From assembly GCA_002391275.1 (NCBI GenBank), contig DGSC01000052.1, forward strand, positions 1 to 62,917: DNA of 62,917 nt, written 5' to 3'. Below, piece after piece: positions 33,363-43,228 of this stretch; the stretch's first letter is position 1, and the number at the start of each line of letters is the position of its first letter. Source of the stretch: Prevotellaceae bacterium UBA4372 (GTDB taxonomy: Bacteria > Bacteroidota > Bacteroidia > Bacteroidales > Bacteroidaceae). Position numbers and translations under genes: made by a program. The notes beneath the pieces were generated by a model, which saw nothing but the letters and a program-made list of their open reading frames with translations, did no database searches and had not been told where the DNA came from.

Positions 33363-34094
33363 ATGAAATTTGCATTAGTTACAGGTGGCTCCCGAGGACT
33401 TGGCCGTGCCATATGCTTAAAGCTGGCCTCGGAAGGTATTCCTGTTATCATAAATTATCAGTCGAATATTGCGGCTGCCGAGGATGTAAAGGCGGCCATT
33501 GATGCACTGGGCGGCAAGGCTGAGGTGATGCCTTTCAACGTCGGCGACGAAGCACAGGTTGAGGCTGCTCTCGCCGCTTGGCAGGACGTTCATCCCGACG
33601 ATTATATCGCTTACTTGGTGAACAACGCCGGCATCCGTCGCGACAACCTGATGTTCATGATGCCAAGCGACGACTGGCATGCTGTACTTCAGACGTCGCT
33701 TGATGGTTTCTACTATGTCACCAAGCGTTGCCTAACCCGAATGATGATGCGCAAACATGGCGGGCGTATCGTGAATATTGCTTCACTCAGTGGCATCAAA
33801 GGCATGCCAGGGCAAACCAACTACAGCGCCGCCAAGGCCGCCATCATCGGTGCCACAAAGGCCCTTGCTCAAGAGTGTGCCTCCCGTGGTGTGACGGTGA
33901 ATGCCGTAGCCCCTGGTTTCATCACGACGGACATGACGAAGGACTTGCCCGTTGACGAACTGAAGAAACTGATTCCGATGAACCGTTTCGGACGTCCCGA
34001 AGAGGTTGCCGACCTCGTCGCCTTCCTCGTTTCAGACAAGGCGGCTTACATTACGGGGGAAGTGGTGAACATCAACGGAGGACTTTATACTTAA
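33363..34094 (+). CDS. 3-ketoacyl-ACP reductase (FabG-like) of the polyketide cluster
   Basis: Short-chain dehydrogenase of 243 residues that should reduce beta-ketoacyl-ACP to the 3-hydroxy form in each chain-extension cycle. NADPH-binding GGSRGLGRAI, then NNAGIRRD, Ser in NIASLSGIKG, and the catalytic YSAAK (TNYSAAKAAI). C-terminus ITGEVVNINGG is typical FabG. It opens the cluster right behind the promoter box, followed 50 bases later by a ketosynthase. Confidence 0.93.
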   Translation: MKFALVTGGSRGLGRAICLKLASEGIPVIINYQSNIAAAEDVKAAIDALGGKAEVMPFNVGDEAQVEAALAAWQDVHPDDYIAYLVNNAGIRRDNLMFMMPSDDWHAVLQTSLDGFYYVTKRCLTRMMMRKHGGRIVNIASLSGIKGMPGQTNYSAAKAAIIGATKALAQECASRGVTVNAVAPGFITTDMTKDLPVDELKKLIPMNRFGRPEEVADLVAFLVSDKAAYITGEVVNINGGLYT

Positions 34095-34144
34095 AAAAGA
34101 GAAAATACAACTAAAGGCAAGTACGTAAAAATATACGTCAAATC

Positions 34145-35410
34145 ATGTCAACAGCATACAATAAATATATTACGGGAAAGGTTTCGGGAGAACGTCGCGT
34201 CGTCGTCACTGGCATAGGCATCTGGTCGTGCCTTGGACAGGATATAGACGAAGTGACGAATTCGTTGCGCCTCGGACGCTCAGGCATTGGCGTTGAGCCC
34301 GAGCGCATCGGCTATGGTTACCAAAGTTCCCTGACCGGCATTGTTCCGCGTCCCGACCTAAAGAAACTACTACACCGTCGTCTGCGTGCGGGTCTAGCCG
34401 AGGAAGGCGAATATGCATTCATGGCTACCCGCCAAGCTTTTGAGGGTGCCGGCATCACAGAAGAGTACCTCCTTGAGAATGAGGTGGGTGTTATCTTCGG
34501 CAACGACTCATCGGCACAACCCGTCATTGAGAGCGCCAATATCATGGCCGAGAAGCATGACTCGCAACTGCTAGGTTCTGGCCTCATTTTCCAGTCGATG
34601 AACTCAACGGTGAACATGAATCTCTCGACCATCTTCCACCTGCGTGGCATCAACTTCACCGTCAGCGCAGCCTGTGCCAGCGGTAGCCACAGCATCGGCT
34701 TGGCCTATATGCTCATCAAGCAGGGATTGCAGGATGTCATTCTAACGGGTGGTGCCCAAGAGACGAACTACTATTCGATGGCTTCCTTTGATGCCCTCGG
34801 CACTTTCTCAAAGCACATGGATGAGCCCACGAAGGCCAGTCGTCCCTTTGATACCAGTCGCGACGGACTCATCCCCAGCGGTGGTGCTGCAGCCCTCGTC
34901 CTTGAGGACTACGATCACGCCGTGGCTCGTGGCGCCACGATTCTTGCTGAAGTCTGTGGCTATGGTTTCTCCTCGAATGGAGGTGGTATCTCACAGCCCT
35001 CAGACGAAGGCAGTTTCATTGCTATGCAACGTGCCATGAACGATGCTGGCGTAACAGCCGAGGATATAGACTACGTGAACGCTCATGCCACTTCAACACC
35101 CCAGGGTGATATGTACGAGGCGATGGCCCTGACCCGCCTTTTTGAGGGCAAGCATGCCTGGATCAGCTCCACCAAATCCATGACTGGGCATGAGTGCTGG
35201 ATGGCAGGTGCCAGCGAAGCCGTCTATTGCATACTGATGATGCAGAACCGCTTCGTAGCGCCCAACATCAATCTCGAGAACCCCGACGAACATGCTGCCA
35301 CGCTGAAACTGGCACGCACAACAGTCGAGGATATTGATCTCAACGTCATCCTCTCCAACAGCTTCGGTTTCGGAGGAACGAACAGTGCATTAGTGCTCAA
35401 AAAGATATAG
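34145..35410 (+). CDS. Beta-ketoacyl-ACP synthase 1 of the cluster
   Basis: FabF-like condensing enzyme, 421 residues. Cys177 (SAACASGSHS), His in NAHATSTPQGD and His in KSMTGHECWMAGASEA form the Cys-His-His set, so it is probably active. The NAHATSTP and TGHECWMAG variants differ from housekeeping FabF and suggest a pathway-specific enzyme. The gene also starts with about 17 extra residues before GERRVVVTGIG. Confidence 0.92.
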   Translation: MSTAYNKYITGKVSGERRVVVTGIGIWSCLGQDIDEVTNSLRLGRSGIGVEPERIGYGYQSSLTGIVPRPDLKKLLHRRLRAGLAEEGEYAFMATRQAFEGAGITEEYLLENEVGVIFGNDSSAQPVIESANIMAEKHDSQLLGSGLIFQSMNSTVNMNLSTIFHLRGINFTVSAACASGSHSIGLAYMLIKQGLQDVILTGGAQETNYYSMASFDALGTFSKHMDEPTKASRPFDTSRDGLIPSGGAAALVLEDYDHAVARGATILAEVCGYGFSSNGGGISQPSDEGSFIAMQRAMNDAGVTAEDIDYVNAHATSTPQGDMYEAMALTRLFEGKHAWISSTKSMTGHECWMAGASEAVYCILMMQNRFVAPNINLENPDEHAATLKLARTTVEDIDLNVILSNSFGFGGTNSALVLKKI

Positions 35411-35521
35411 AAAAGCCCCCATCGTCACTCTTGGGAAGCCATGTTTGCACGTTCCAAGCAGAAGCAAGAAGTATAGATATTTTCACAGAACAACCACTCT
35501 AAAAATAGCCAACGAACATAG

Positions 35522-36631
35522 ATGAAACTATCTCCAGCCTTAATAGAGGCATACACTAAAGAGCGGATATCTGCACACGAAGCTCAAGCTCGGGCTGAGT
35601 TCATCGCATGGGGCCCAGTAGTCTTTCAGGCATCTCGTCTATTGATAAAGTTCGGTCTACTTGAGCATATCAGTAAATCGGAAGATGGATTAACCCGTAC
35701 GGAATTGTGCGAGCGAACAGGGCTAACAGACTATGCTGTGAAATGTCTGACAGAAGCTGGACTATGCATAGGCTTAATTTTGGTCAATACAGAATCAGAT
35801 CGCTTTACTCTATCAAAGACCGGATGGTTCTTGTTGAACGATCCAGCAACGCGCGTCAACATCGACTTCAACCACGATGTCAATTATGAGGGATGGTTTC
35901 ATCTCGAAGAAGCGCTCAAGGAGGGGCGTCCCGCAGGTCTGAAGCATTTCGGGGACTGGCCTACAATCTATGAAGCGCTGAGCGAGTTGCCACCTCAGGC
36001 GCAGAAGAGCTGGTTTGGTTTCGACCATTTCTATAGCGACACCTCCTTTCCCGAGGCCTTGGATATCGTCTTCGGCAAGTACCAGATACGCTCGCTCTAC
36101 GATGTCGGAGGCAACACCGGTAAATGGGCTTTACAATGTGTAGGCCACGACCCCGAGGTGGAGGTAACCATCCTCGATCTACCTCAGCAGATTAATATGA
36201 TGCAGGCCAACATAGCCGGCAAACCCGGTGCTGAACGCATCAAGGGCTACGGCATCAACCTTCTCGACGCCAATGCCTTGTTTCCACAGCGCGAAGGCGG
36301 CCTGGATGCCATCTGGATGAGTCAGTTCCTCGACTGCTTCAGTGGCGAGGAAATTGTCAGTATTCTGACACGTGCCAAGAATGCCATGACGAAGGATACA
36401 CGCCTCTTCATCATGGAAACGCTGTGGGACCGCCAACGCTTTGAGACGGCAGCTTTTTGTCTGACAATGACAAGCCTTTATTTCACAGCACTTGCCAACG
36501 GCAACTCCAAGATGTACAACACAGATGACTTGTCCCGTTATATCTCGTTATCAGGTTTGAATGTGGAGTGTATTTTCGACGGTTTGGGTCAAGGTCACAG
36601 CATCGTGGTGTGTAGGAAGGATGAGGCGTGA
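35522..36631 (+). CDS. SAM-dependent O-methyltransferase-like protein
   Basis: 369 residues. A winged-helix dimerisation domain (about 20-110: LLIKFGLLEHI, GLTRTELCERTGLTDYAVKCL) precedes a Rossmann methyltransferase fold with YDVGGNTGKWAL (SAM motif I), VTILDLPQQ and AIWMSQFLDCFSGEEIVSIL. This two-domain layout matches caffeate/acetylserotonin-type O-methyltransferases. It probably methylates the aryl head group of the polyene; aryl methylation by a cluster methyltransferase is known for aryl polyenes and flexirubins. The gap before it (111 bases) holds no gene. Confidence 0.85.
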   Translation: MKLSPALIEAYTKERISAHEAQARAEFIAWGPVVFQASRLLIKFGLLEHISKSEDGLTRTELCERTGLTDYAVKCLTEAGLCIGLILVNTESDRFTLSKTGWFLLNDPATRVNIDFNHDVNYEGWFHLEEALKEGRPAGLKHFGDWPTIYEALSELPPQAQKSWFGFDHFYSDTSFPEALDIVFGKYQIRSLYDVGGNTGKWALQCVGHDPEVEVTILDLPQQINMMQANIAGKPGAERIKGYGINLLDANALFPQREGGLDAIWMSQFLDCFSGEEIVSILTRAKNAMTKDTRLFIMETLWDRQRFETAAFCLTMTSLYFTALANGNSKMYNTDDLSRYISLSGLNVECIFDGLGQGHSIVVCRKDEA

Positions 36632-36705
36632 GGGAAGAAGGTTAGAAAAAACGAGAGAAAGGCAGATCAAATATTTTCAATCTATATCAACCAACCAATA
36701 GAATT

Positions 36706-36948
36706 ATGTCAAGACAAGAAATTGAAGAGAAGGTGCGAACCTTCCTCGTCGAGGACCTCGAGATTGAGGCCGACGCTATAACTCCGGAGGCACGGCTGAA
36801 GGAGGACATGGGCATCGATAGCCTCGACTTCGTGGACATCGTAGTGATCGTGGAAAAGTATTTCGGCTTCAAGATCAATCCCGAGGAAATGGCGGGCGTG
36901 GCCACCCTCAGCCAGTTCTGCGACTACATCGAGAGCAAGGTGGCCTGA
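36706..36948 (+). CDS. Acyl carrier protein 1 of the cluster
   Basis: 80-residue ACP. Ser39 in DMGIDSLDFVD is the 4'-phosphopantetheine site (DSL). The helix II surface is acidic, as usual. It lies between the methyltransferase and the acyltransferase genes. The cluster has two further ACPs with different site contexts, suggesting separate jobs such as starter loading and chain extension. Confidence 0.93.
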   Translation: MSRQEIEEKVRTFLVEDLEIEADAITPEARLKEDMGIDSLDFVDIVVIVEKYFGFKINPEEMAGVATLSQFCDYIESKVA

Positions 36949-36995
36949 GGCTGGCCTCCCCGTGGGCCGCTGCATGGACTCTGACATCAAAGAAC

Positions 36996-37931
36996 TTGGC
37001 TGCTATGAACCAACCCCAACACCCGCAATGGAAAGGCCGCACGGGCGGCTCGCCTTGGATGCAACGGACCCTCATCCGCTGCCTGGGGTGGATGAACCTG
37101 CCCTTCGTCTACGCCGGCATGGCGCTGGTGGTGCCGTTCTATATGCTCTTCAACCATAGGGGCTACCTCAGCCAGTACCATTTCTTCCGCCGCCGCTTCG
37201 GGCGCAACGCCCTGCGCGCGTTCTTCGATGTCTATGCCAACCATTTCCGCTTCGGGCAAATCATCCTGGACCGATTCGCCTTCTATGCCGGAGCTCGTTT
37301 CAGACTCATCACCGAGGGCAACGAGCGCTTCCTCGAGTATTGCCGCAAGCCGGGGGGCTTTATGCAGATTGGCTCGCACGTGGGCAACTTCGAGCTGGCT
37401 GGCTACATGCTGTCGCAGGACCGGAAGATGATCAATGCGCTGGTCTTCGCAGGCGAGACGGGCACCGTCATGGAGAACCGCAACCGGGTGTTTGAGCATC
37501 AGAACCTACGTCTCATCCTCACCGGCAACGGGCTGGACCACGTCTTCGAGATGAACAGGGCCCTCGCCGATGGCGAAATCGTGTCGCTGCACGGCGACCG
37601 GGTTTTCGGCTCGCAGAAGACGCTTACGTGCAGCATCCTCGGCGCCGAGGCTGAGCTGCCCTTGGGGCCCTACATCCTGGCGGCCACGCGCGAGGTTCCC
37701 GTGTTCTGCACCTTCGTCATGAAAGATTCGGTCTACACCTATCATGTCTACGTCTACGAAATGAAGCTGCCGCAGGAGGCTGAGGGGAAGAGCGCCAGGG
37801 AGCGTGCTGCGGCGCTGGCTCAGGTCTATGCCGACCGCCTCACGGAGGTGCTTAAGCGCTATCCCCACCAGTGGCTGAACTACTATGAATTTTGGAAAAA
37901 TGATGCGAAAGAGCTTCGAAGTGAAGATTGA
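36996..37931 (+). CDS. LpxL/HtrB-like acyltransferase
   Basis: 311-residue membrane-bound acyltransferase of the lipid A/phospholipid acyltransferase type. One hydrophobic segment (about 35-55, LPFVYAGMALVVPFYMLF) is followed by the HxxxxE motif as HVGNFE in GSHVGNFELAGYMLS. VSLHGDRVFGSQKT and YPHQWLNYYEFW resemble the LpxL/L family ends. Probably transfers the ACP-bound polyene or a fatty acid to a lipid anchor. The 3' end overlaps the next gene by 47 bases if that gene starts at 37885. Confidence 0.85.
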   Translation: MAAMNQPQHPQWKGRTGGSPWMQRTLIRCLGWMNLPFVYAGMALVVPFYMLFNHRGYLSQYHFFRRRFGRNALRAFFDVYANHFRFGQIILDRFAFYAGARFRLITEGNERFLEYCRKPGGFMQIGSHVGNFELAGYMLSQDRKMINALVFAGETGTVMENRNRVFEHQNLRLILTGNGLDHVFEMNRALADGEIVSLHGDRVFGSQKTLTCSILGAEAELPLGPYILAATREVPVFCTFVMKDSVYTYHVYVYEMKLPQEAEGKSARERAAALAQVYADRLTEVLKRYPHQWLNYYEFWKNDAKELRSED

Positions 37932-38367
37932 AGAGGTACCCATATTGCAACTGATTCCCCAGCGGCGTCCTTTCGTCATGGTGGATCGCGTGGTGGCTTT
38001 CAGCGCTTCTGCCACGACGTGCGCTTTCACCGTTGATGCGGGTTGCCTGTTCGTCGAGGATGGCCGGCTGGCTGCCGAAGGCGTTGTGGAGAATGTGGCT
38101 CAGACGTGTGCTGCACGCATGGGCTGCATCAGCTATCTGAACCACGAGACCGTGAAGCTCGGGTTCATCGGGGCTGTGCGGGGGATGAGCTTCCGCCGCC
38201 TGCCCATGGTGGGCGAGACGTTGCTGACGACGATCCGTGTGCGCGAGGAAGTGTTCCGCATGACTTTGGTCGACGCAGAGGTCAGGATCGGCGACGAGGT
38301 GGTGGCTTCGGCCGAGATGAAGATTGCGCTGAGCGAGATAGAGATGGATGGGCAGGGTAGCCATTAG
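37885..38367 (+). CDS. Hotdog-fold beta-hydroxyacyl-ACP dehydratase-like protein
   Basis: 160 residues; 3-hydroxyacyl-ACP dehydratase family (FabZ/FabA type). IPQRRPFVMVDRVVAFSASATTCAF is the FabZ-like N-terminus and AAEGVVENVAQTCAA the central helix with the conserved Glu. The usual catalytic His-x-Pro-x-x-Pro loop is not visible; the protein may be a non-catalytic or specialised partner of the second hotdog protein (44731). Starts at 37900 or 37903 are also possible and would shorten the overlap with the acyltransferase gene. Confidence 0.75.
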   Translation: MNFGKMMRKSFEVKIEEVPILQLIPQRRPFVMVDRVVAFSASATTCAFTVDAGCLFVEDGRLAAEGVVENVAQTCAARMGCISYLNHETVKLGFIGAVRGMSFRRLPMVGETLLTTIRVREEVFRMTLVDAEVRIGDEVVASAEMKIALSEIEMDGQGSH

Positions 38368-38407
38368 GGATTTATCTGAACGGTGTGTGAAAAAAATCAG
38401 CGAAAGA

Positions 38408-38833
38408 ATGAACGAACTTAAGGCAAGCAAGCTGCTGGAAATCCGCTTCAGCGAGGTGGACTCGATGGGGGTCGTATGGCATGGGTCATATCCTCTGTAC
38501 TTCGAGGATGCGAGGGAGGAATGGGGACGCAAGTATGGAATGGGGTATCTGGACATGTTCGAACATGAGTTCTATGCTCCGCTCGTCGACCTGCAATTCC
38601 ACTACAAGCGTCCGATGGTGTATGGCATGCGCCCGCGTATCGACATTACCTATCGCCCGACGGAGGCGGCGAAGCTTGTCTTCGACTACGAGATCTACGA
38701 CACGCACGACGAGAGCCTGCTCACGACGGGCCACAGCGTGCAAGTCTTCATGAGCAAGCAATACGAGCTCTTGTGGGAGTACCCTCCCTTTTTCGAACAA
38801 TGGAAACGGGGCATTATGGAAACAGGTCTGTGA
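38408..38833 (+). CDS. 4-hydroxybenzoyl-CoA-type thioesterase
   Basis: 141 residues from MNELKASKLLE. EIRFSEVDSMGVVWHGSYPLYFEDARE is the hallmark of the 4HBT hotdog family (SEVDSMGVVWH, with the catalytic Asp). It could release a finished or stalled chain from ACP, or cleave a CoA thioester. Earlier in-frame starts to 38348 lie in the previous gene's end and are less likely. Members are standard parts of flexirubin and aryl polyene clusters. Confidence 0.88.
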   Translation: MNELKASKLLEIRFSEVDSMGVVWHGSYPLYFEDAREEWGRKYGMGYLDMFEHEFYAPLVDLQFHYKRPMVYGMRPRIDITYRPTEAAKLVFDYEIYDTHDESLLTTGHSVQVFMSKQYELLWEYPPFFEQWKRGIMETGL

Positions 38834-38848
38834 CCCACCAATAAGGCA

Positions 38849-40549
38849 ATGTATATCCTGTCTGACAACATCATTTCCCCTTTGGGCTACACTACAGCGC
38901 AGAACTTTAAGGCTGTAGCGGCTGGCCGCTCGGCTTTGGAGCGTCGCGAGAGGGACGACCTAAGCCCCGAGCCCTACGTTGCTGCAAGGTTTTCCGAGGC
39001 CCAATGGGGCGAACTTGCCATCGAGGGCTTGTCGCACTTCGAGGCCTTGGCCGTGCGTTCTGTTGTTGATGCCATCAGCACGACGGGGATAGACATTGCA
39101 GGGCCTGACGTGGTATTCATCCTCAGCACGACAAAGGCCAACATCGAGAACCTGAGGACGGGCTGTGAGCCAGACGACTGTTTTGCCCCGAACATGGCTG
39201 CTAAGCGCATTGCCAAGCACTTAGGATTCGCCACGCAGCCCTTGGTGGTGTGCAATGCATGCATTTCGGGGGTGGCTGCACTCATCACGGCACATCGGCT
39301 GATTGCGGACGGGGCTTACAAATATGCGGTTGTGTGCGGAGCCGACGTCCTCAGCCGCTTCACCCTATCTGGCTTTCAATCGCTCAAGGCCCTGTCTGCC
39401 CAGGAGTGCCGACCGTTCGACATCGAGCGTATAGGGCTTAACCTAGGGGAAGCTGCCGCTACGATGGTGCTCACGGCTGAGCCTACGGAATTCAGTATCG
39501 TCAAGGGTGCGATATGCAACGACGCATTCCACATCAGTTCGCCTTCAAAGAGTGGCGAAGGAGCGTTTCTTGCGCTAAAAGCCATCGGGGCCGATAAGGT
39601 CCGCGACAGGTTAGCGTTCATCAATGCACACGGAACAGCCACGATGTACAACGACCAGATGGAAGCTGTCGCGTTGGAGCGTGCCGGCTTGAACGACGTT
39701 CCCACGAATGCCTTGAAAGGTTTCTTCGGCCACACCATGGGGGCTGCGGGCATCCTCGAGACGATTATCTCGGTGAGAGCCCTCGAAGAGAGCACCGTAC
39801 TCGCCACGCGAGGCTACGAGGAGACCGGCACCTCGGTTAGTCTTAACCTATCGCCTGAAAACAGGCCTTCCCACAACGAGGCTTTCGTCAAGATGATATC
39901 AGGGTTTGGAGGCGGCAACGCTGCCATCCTTGTTACCAAAAGCGAAGCCCGCCTGGAAGAGCGCATGTCAGAGGAAGACTTCACTACAGAGCCGACCCAC
40001 AACATCGTGATCAACAGCCAGCGTGCCACACTCGACGGGCAACAGTTCAGGACAACGGCTACGGGAAAAAGTCTTTTGGTAGATTTGTATAAAACGTTTA
40101 TCGCCGACTATCCCAAGTTCTACAAAATGGATCCTCTATGCAGGCTCGGTTTCGTAGCATCCGAACTCCTCCTGAGGGCCGCAGCATCCACCGTGGATGC
40201 CATCATCCTCTTCAACCATTCATCATCCACCGTTGCCGACCGAAATTATTGGGCCACGGTAAGCAACCATGACGACTCATTCCCCAGCCCAGCCCATTTC
40301 GTCTACACGCTGCCCAATATCGTCACCGGAGAAATAGCCATGCGAAACAACATCCATGGCGAGACAGCATTCTATATCATCAACGAGCATGACTCCAGTA
40401 TAAAGGAAAGCATTCTGCATAGCTTCGCCCATGCGTCTGCCGCCACCAGCTTTCTCACCGGATGGATTGACTACCCCGACGACGAAACCTTCGTGGCACA
40501 ACTCAGCGTTATCCGCAAATCGAATAAAGAAACAACAAACATATTATAA
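38849..40549 (+). CDS. Beta-ketoacyl synthase 2 with C-terminal Ketoacyl-synt_2-like domain
   Basis: 566 residues. KS domain (1-375): Cys138 in CNACISG, His in NAHGTATMYND, His in GFFGHTMGAAG. After a short linker the last ~180 residues (NIVINSQRATLD to the end) resemble the Ketoacyl-synt_2 family (PAHFVYTLPNIVTGEIAMRNN). This extra domain has no visible catalytic Cys and may act as a length-control or docking part. CNACISG lacks the usual Ala-Cys-Ser context but retains the Cys. Confidence 0.85.
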   Translation: MYILSDNIISPLGYTTAQNFKAVAAGRSALERRERDDLSPEPYVAARFSEAQWGELAIEGLSHFEALAVRSVVDAISTTGIDIAGPDVVFILSTTKANIENLRTGCEPDDCFAPNMAAKRIAKHLGFATQPLVVCNACISGVAALITAHRLIADGAYKYAVVCGADVLSRFTLSGFQSLKALSAQECRPFDIERIGLNLGEAAATMVLTAEPTEFSIVKGAICNDAFHISSPSKSGEGAFLALKAIGADKVRDRLAFINAHGTATMYNDQMEAVALERAGLNDVPTNALKGFFGHTMGAAGILETIISVRALEESTVLATRGYEETGTSVSLNLSPENRPSHNEAFVKMISGFGGGNAAILVTKSEARLEERMSEEDFTTEPTHNIVINSQRATLDGQQFRTTATGKSLLVDLYKTFIADYPKFYKMDPLCRLGFVASELLLRAAASTVDAIILFNHSSSTVADRNYWATVSNHDDSFPSPAHFVYTLPNIVTGEIAMRNNIHGETAFYIINEHDSSIKESILHSFAHASAATSFLTGWIDYPDDETFVAQLSVIRKSNKETTNIL

Positions 40550-40551
40550 CT

Positions 40552-40809
40552 ATGAAAGAACTGATTCTTCAACTGAAAAACAACATTATCCAGGTCCTCA
40601 ACCTCGAGGACCTCACACCCGCCGACATAGACAACGACGCACCCCTCTTTGGCGAAGGTCTGGGCCTCGACAGCATCGATGCCCTGGAGCTCATCGTCAT
40701 GATGGAGAAAGAATATGGCATCAAGCTGAAGAACCCAGCTGAAGGCAAGGAAATCTTCAAGAGCATCAACGTCATGGCCCAGTATATCAGCGACCATCGC
40801 ACGAAGTAA
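40552..40809 (+). CDS. Acyl carrier protein 2 of the cluster
   Basis: 85-residue ACP. Ser41 in LGLDSIDALEL is the phosphopantetheine site. It starts 2 bases after the stop of ketosynthase 2, so translation is likely coupled, and precedes the KS-CLF-like fusion. Confidence 0.94.
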   Translation: MKELILQLKNNIIQVLNLEDLTPADIDNDAPLFGEGLGLDSIDALELIVMMEKEYGIKLKNPAEGKEIFKSINVMAQYISDHRTK

Positions 40810-40847
40810 AGGGAAGAGCAACAAGAAAAAAAACTCACACAAGGCAA

Positions 40848-43151
40848 ATGAGCGAACCAATCCTGATAACAGGGATGGGCATCGTGTCAGCCATAGGGCT
40901 GAACACAGCCGAGACCGCAGCAGCCCTGCGAACCGGCCGCACAGGCATAAGGCCGCTACGCTACCTGCACACAGCCCACAGCGAGTTCCCCGTGGGCGAG
41001 GTGCAGCTCTCCACCGACGAGATGGCCCGGCGCCTCGGCATCCCCGACGGCCAGCCACGGACGCGAACGGCACTCATGGGCATGATGGCCCTCGACCAGG
41101 CTATCCATCAGGCCCGACTCACTGCCGCCGACATCGCCCGGGCAGCGTTCGTCTCCGGCACCACCGTCGGAGGCATGGACATGAGCGAGCAGTACTATAT
41201 CGACTTCCTCACCAACGACCTGCACAACGCATATATCGCCCAGCACGACTGCGGCGCCTGCACCGAGAGCATCGCCGACTATGCCGGCTCCTTCGCCTCG
41301 GTGTCCACGCTGTCCACCGCCTGTTCGTCGGCAGCCAATGCCATCGTCAATGGCGCCAACGTTCTAAGTAGCGGGCTCCATGAGATAGCCGTCGTAGGCG
41401 GCAGCGAGAGCCTCACAAAGTTCCACCTCAACGGCTTCAACTCGCTGATGATTCTCGACCGCGAGGCGTGCCGACCATTCGACCAGACGCGTGCCGGCCT
41501 CAACCTGGGCGAAGGAGCAGCCTACCTCGTGCTCGAGACCGCCGCCTCGGCACGTCGGCGAGGCGCCAAGCCCCTGGCCGTGCTCGAAGGCTATGCCAAC
41601 GCCTGCGACGCTTTCCACCAGACAGCGTCATCGCCCGACGGCCAAGGTGCCTACCTCGCCATGCAGCAAGCCTTGGCCGATGCCCACCTCTCCCCAGCCG
41701 ACATCGACTACGTCAATGCACACGGCACAGCAACTCCCAACAACGACGTCAGCGAGAGCCAAGCCTTGAAGCGACTCTTCGGCAACAACTTGCCGCCCGT
41801 CAGCAGCACGAAAGCCTTCACAGGACATACGACGAGCTCAAGTGGCAGCATCGAGGCTGTCATCTGTCTGTTGGCCCTTCAGCAGCAATTCCTACCCTTG
41901 AACCTCGGTTGGCAACATCAGATGCCCGACGGCATCACACCTGTCACCAATTCTACACCACAACGTCCGCTACGCCATGTGCTCTGCAACAGCTTCGGCT
42001 TCGGTGGCAACGACACTTCGCTGGTGTTGGGCAGCTTCTCCGCCCCTCCTGCCGAAGAGGCTACCGAGGTGCCCGCTTTGTCAGGCTCTGCTTTGGGCCA
42101 TGCCAAGAGCGAAGTCTATGTAGCCGCAGCCACGCAGATTTCCATTCAGCAAGGTCTCAGCGAGGCGTGGATGGACACACCCATCCTATACGACGAGCCC
42201 TACGTGCGCTCCTTGGACATCGACTTCAAGCAATGGATCGCTCCTTCGGCATCGCGACGAATGGGCAAGTTGCTGAAGCGGGCGCTGTCCACATCGCTGT
42301 CTGCCATGCAATCGAGCGGCATAGCCCATCCCGACGCCATCATCACCGGAACGGGTCTCGGCTGCATCGAGAACACCGAGCTCTTGCTGGCGCACCTTTG
42401 TACAGAGGGTGAGGAGAATTGCAAGCCTACGCCCTTTATGCAATCGACACACAACACCATCAGCTCGCTCATCGGCATCAGCACCCATAGCCATGGCTAC
42501 AACGCCACCTATGCACACAAGGACGCATCGTTCGACTGCGCCCTCGAAGACGCTTGGCTGCAGCTGCAGCTCGGTCGCGTCCACACAGCTCTCGTAGGTG
42601 GGCACGACGAACTGACGCCCACGTACTTCAGTCTGCTCTGCAAAGCCGGCTATCTTGGCCACCCCGGGCAAGTGGCAGGTGAGTCAGCCGTCAGCATCAT
42701 GTTCAACACAACACCCACGCCAGATGCATTGTGCCGCATCACCCGCTTCGAGCGATGCTACCGCCCCACCACCGCAACGCTACTGCAGCTGGCCACCGAG
42801 GTGGGCCCGGTCGATGCCGTCATGACTGCGGTCAATCCCGCTGACATCCCCGTGTCAGCGGCCCCTGCTGCAGCAGACCTGTCGCACCCGTCGCCGCTTC
42901 TCGAGGTAGCCACCCTCTTCCCCGACACCCCATTGCTGCAGTTCAAGAACATCTTCGGCGAGAGCTACACCGCCTACGGACTCGCCATCTACGCCACCGC
43001 ACACATCCTCCACCGCCAGCACGTACCCAAAGCCATGCTCATCCCTGACCACGGACAACCAGCGGCCCTCGGCCGCATCCTTGTCCTCAACCAGAGCGGA
43101 GGCAAGGACTACACCTTCACCGTTCTCGAGAGATACATTCACAACTCCTGA
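40848..43151 (+). CDS. Ketosynthase with fused CLF-like (Ketoacyl-synt_2) half
   Basis: 767 residues, almost twice a normal ketosynthase. First half (1-400): complete KS with Cys159 in STACSSAA, His in NAHGTATPNND and His in TGHTTSSSG. Second half (about 425-767): a KS-like fold of the Ketoacyl-synt_2 type (ASRRMGKLLKRALSTSLSAM, TGLGCIENTELLLAHLC, QSTHNTISSLIG). At the Cys position it reads STHNTISS, so it lacks the nucleophile, like the chain-length factor (CLF) of type II polyketide synthases. The gene may therefore encode a one-chain KS-CLF pair that sets polyene length. Confidence 0.85.
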   Translation: MSEPILITGMGIVSAIGLNTAETAAALRTGRTGIRPLRYLHTAHSEFPVGEVQLSTDEMARRLGIPDGQPRTRTALMGMMALDQAIHQARLTAADIARAAFVSGTTVGGMDMSEQYYIDFLTNDLHNAYIAQHDCGACTESIADYAGSFASVSTLSTACSSAANAIVNGANVLSSGLHEIAVVGGSESLTKFHLNGFNSLMILDREACRPFDQTRAGLNLGEGAAYLVLETAASARRRGAKPLAVLEGYANACDAFHQTASSPDGQGAYLAMQQALADAHLSPADIDYVNAHGTATPNNDVSESQALKRLFGNNLPPVSSTKAFTGHTTSSSGSIEAVICLLALQQQFLPLNLGWQHQMPDGITPVTNSTPQRPLRHVLCNSFGFGGNDTSLVLGSFSAPPAEEATEVPALSGSALGHAKSEVYVAAATQISIQQGLSEAWMDTPILYDEPYVRSLDIDFKQWIAPSASRRMGKLLKRALSTSLSAMQSSGIAHPDAIITGTGLGCIENTELLLAHLCTEGEENCKPTPFMQSTHNTISSLIGISTHSHGYNATYAHKDASFDCALEDAWLQLQLGRVHTALVGGHDELTPTYFSLLCKAGYLGHPGQVAGESAVSIMFNTTPTPDALCRITRFERCYRPTTATLLQLATEVGPVDAVMTAVNPADIPVSAAPAAADLSHPSPLLEVATLFPDTPLLQFKNIFGESYTAYGLAIYATAHILHRQHVPKAMLIPDHGQPAALGRILVLNQSGGKDYTFTVLERYIHNS

Positions 43152-43228
43152 TTCAGAATTCATAACTCGTTACTCGTCATTGTTATTTTTTAATAGCTAA
43201 TTCTTAATAGTTTTATACTTCACTCTTC

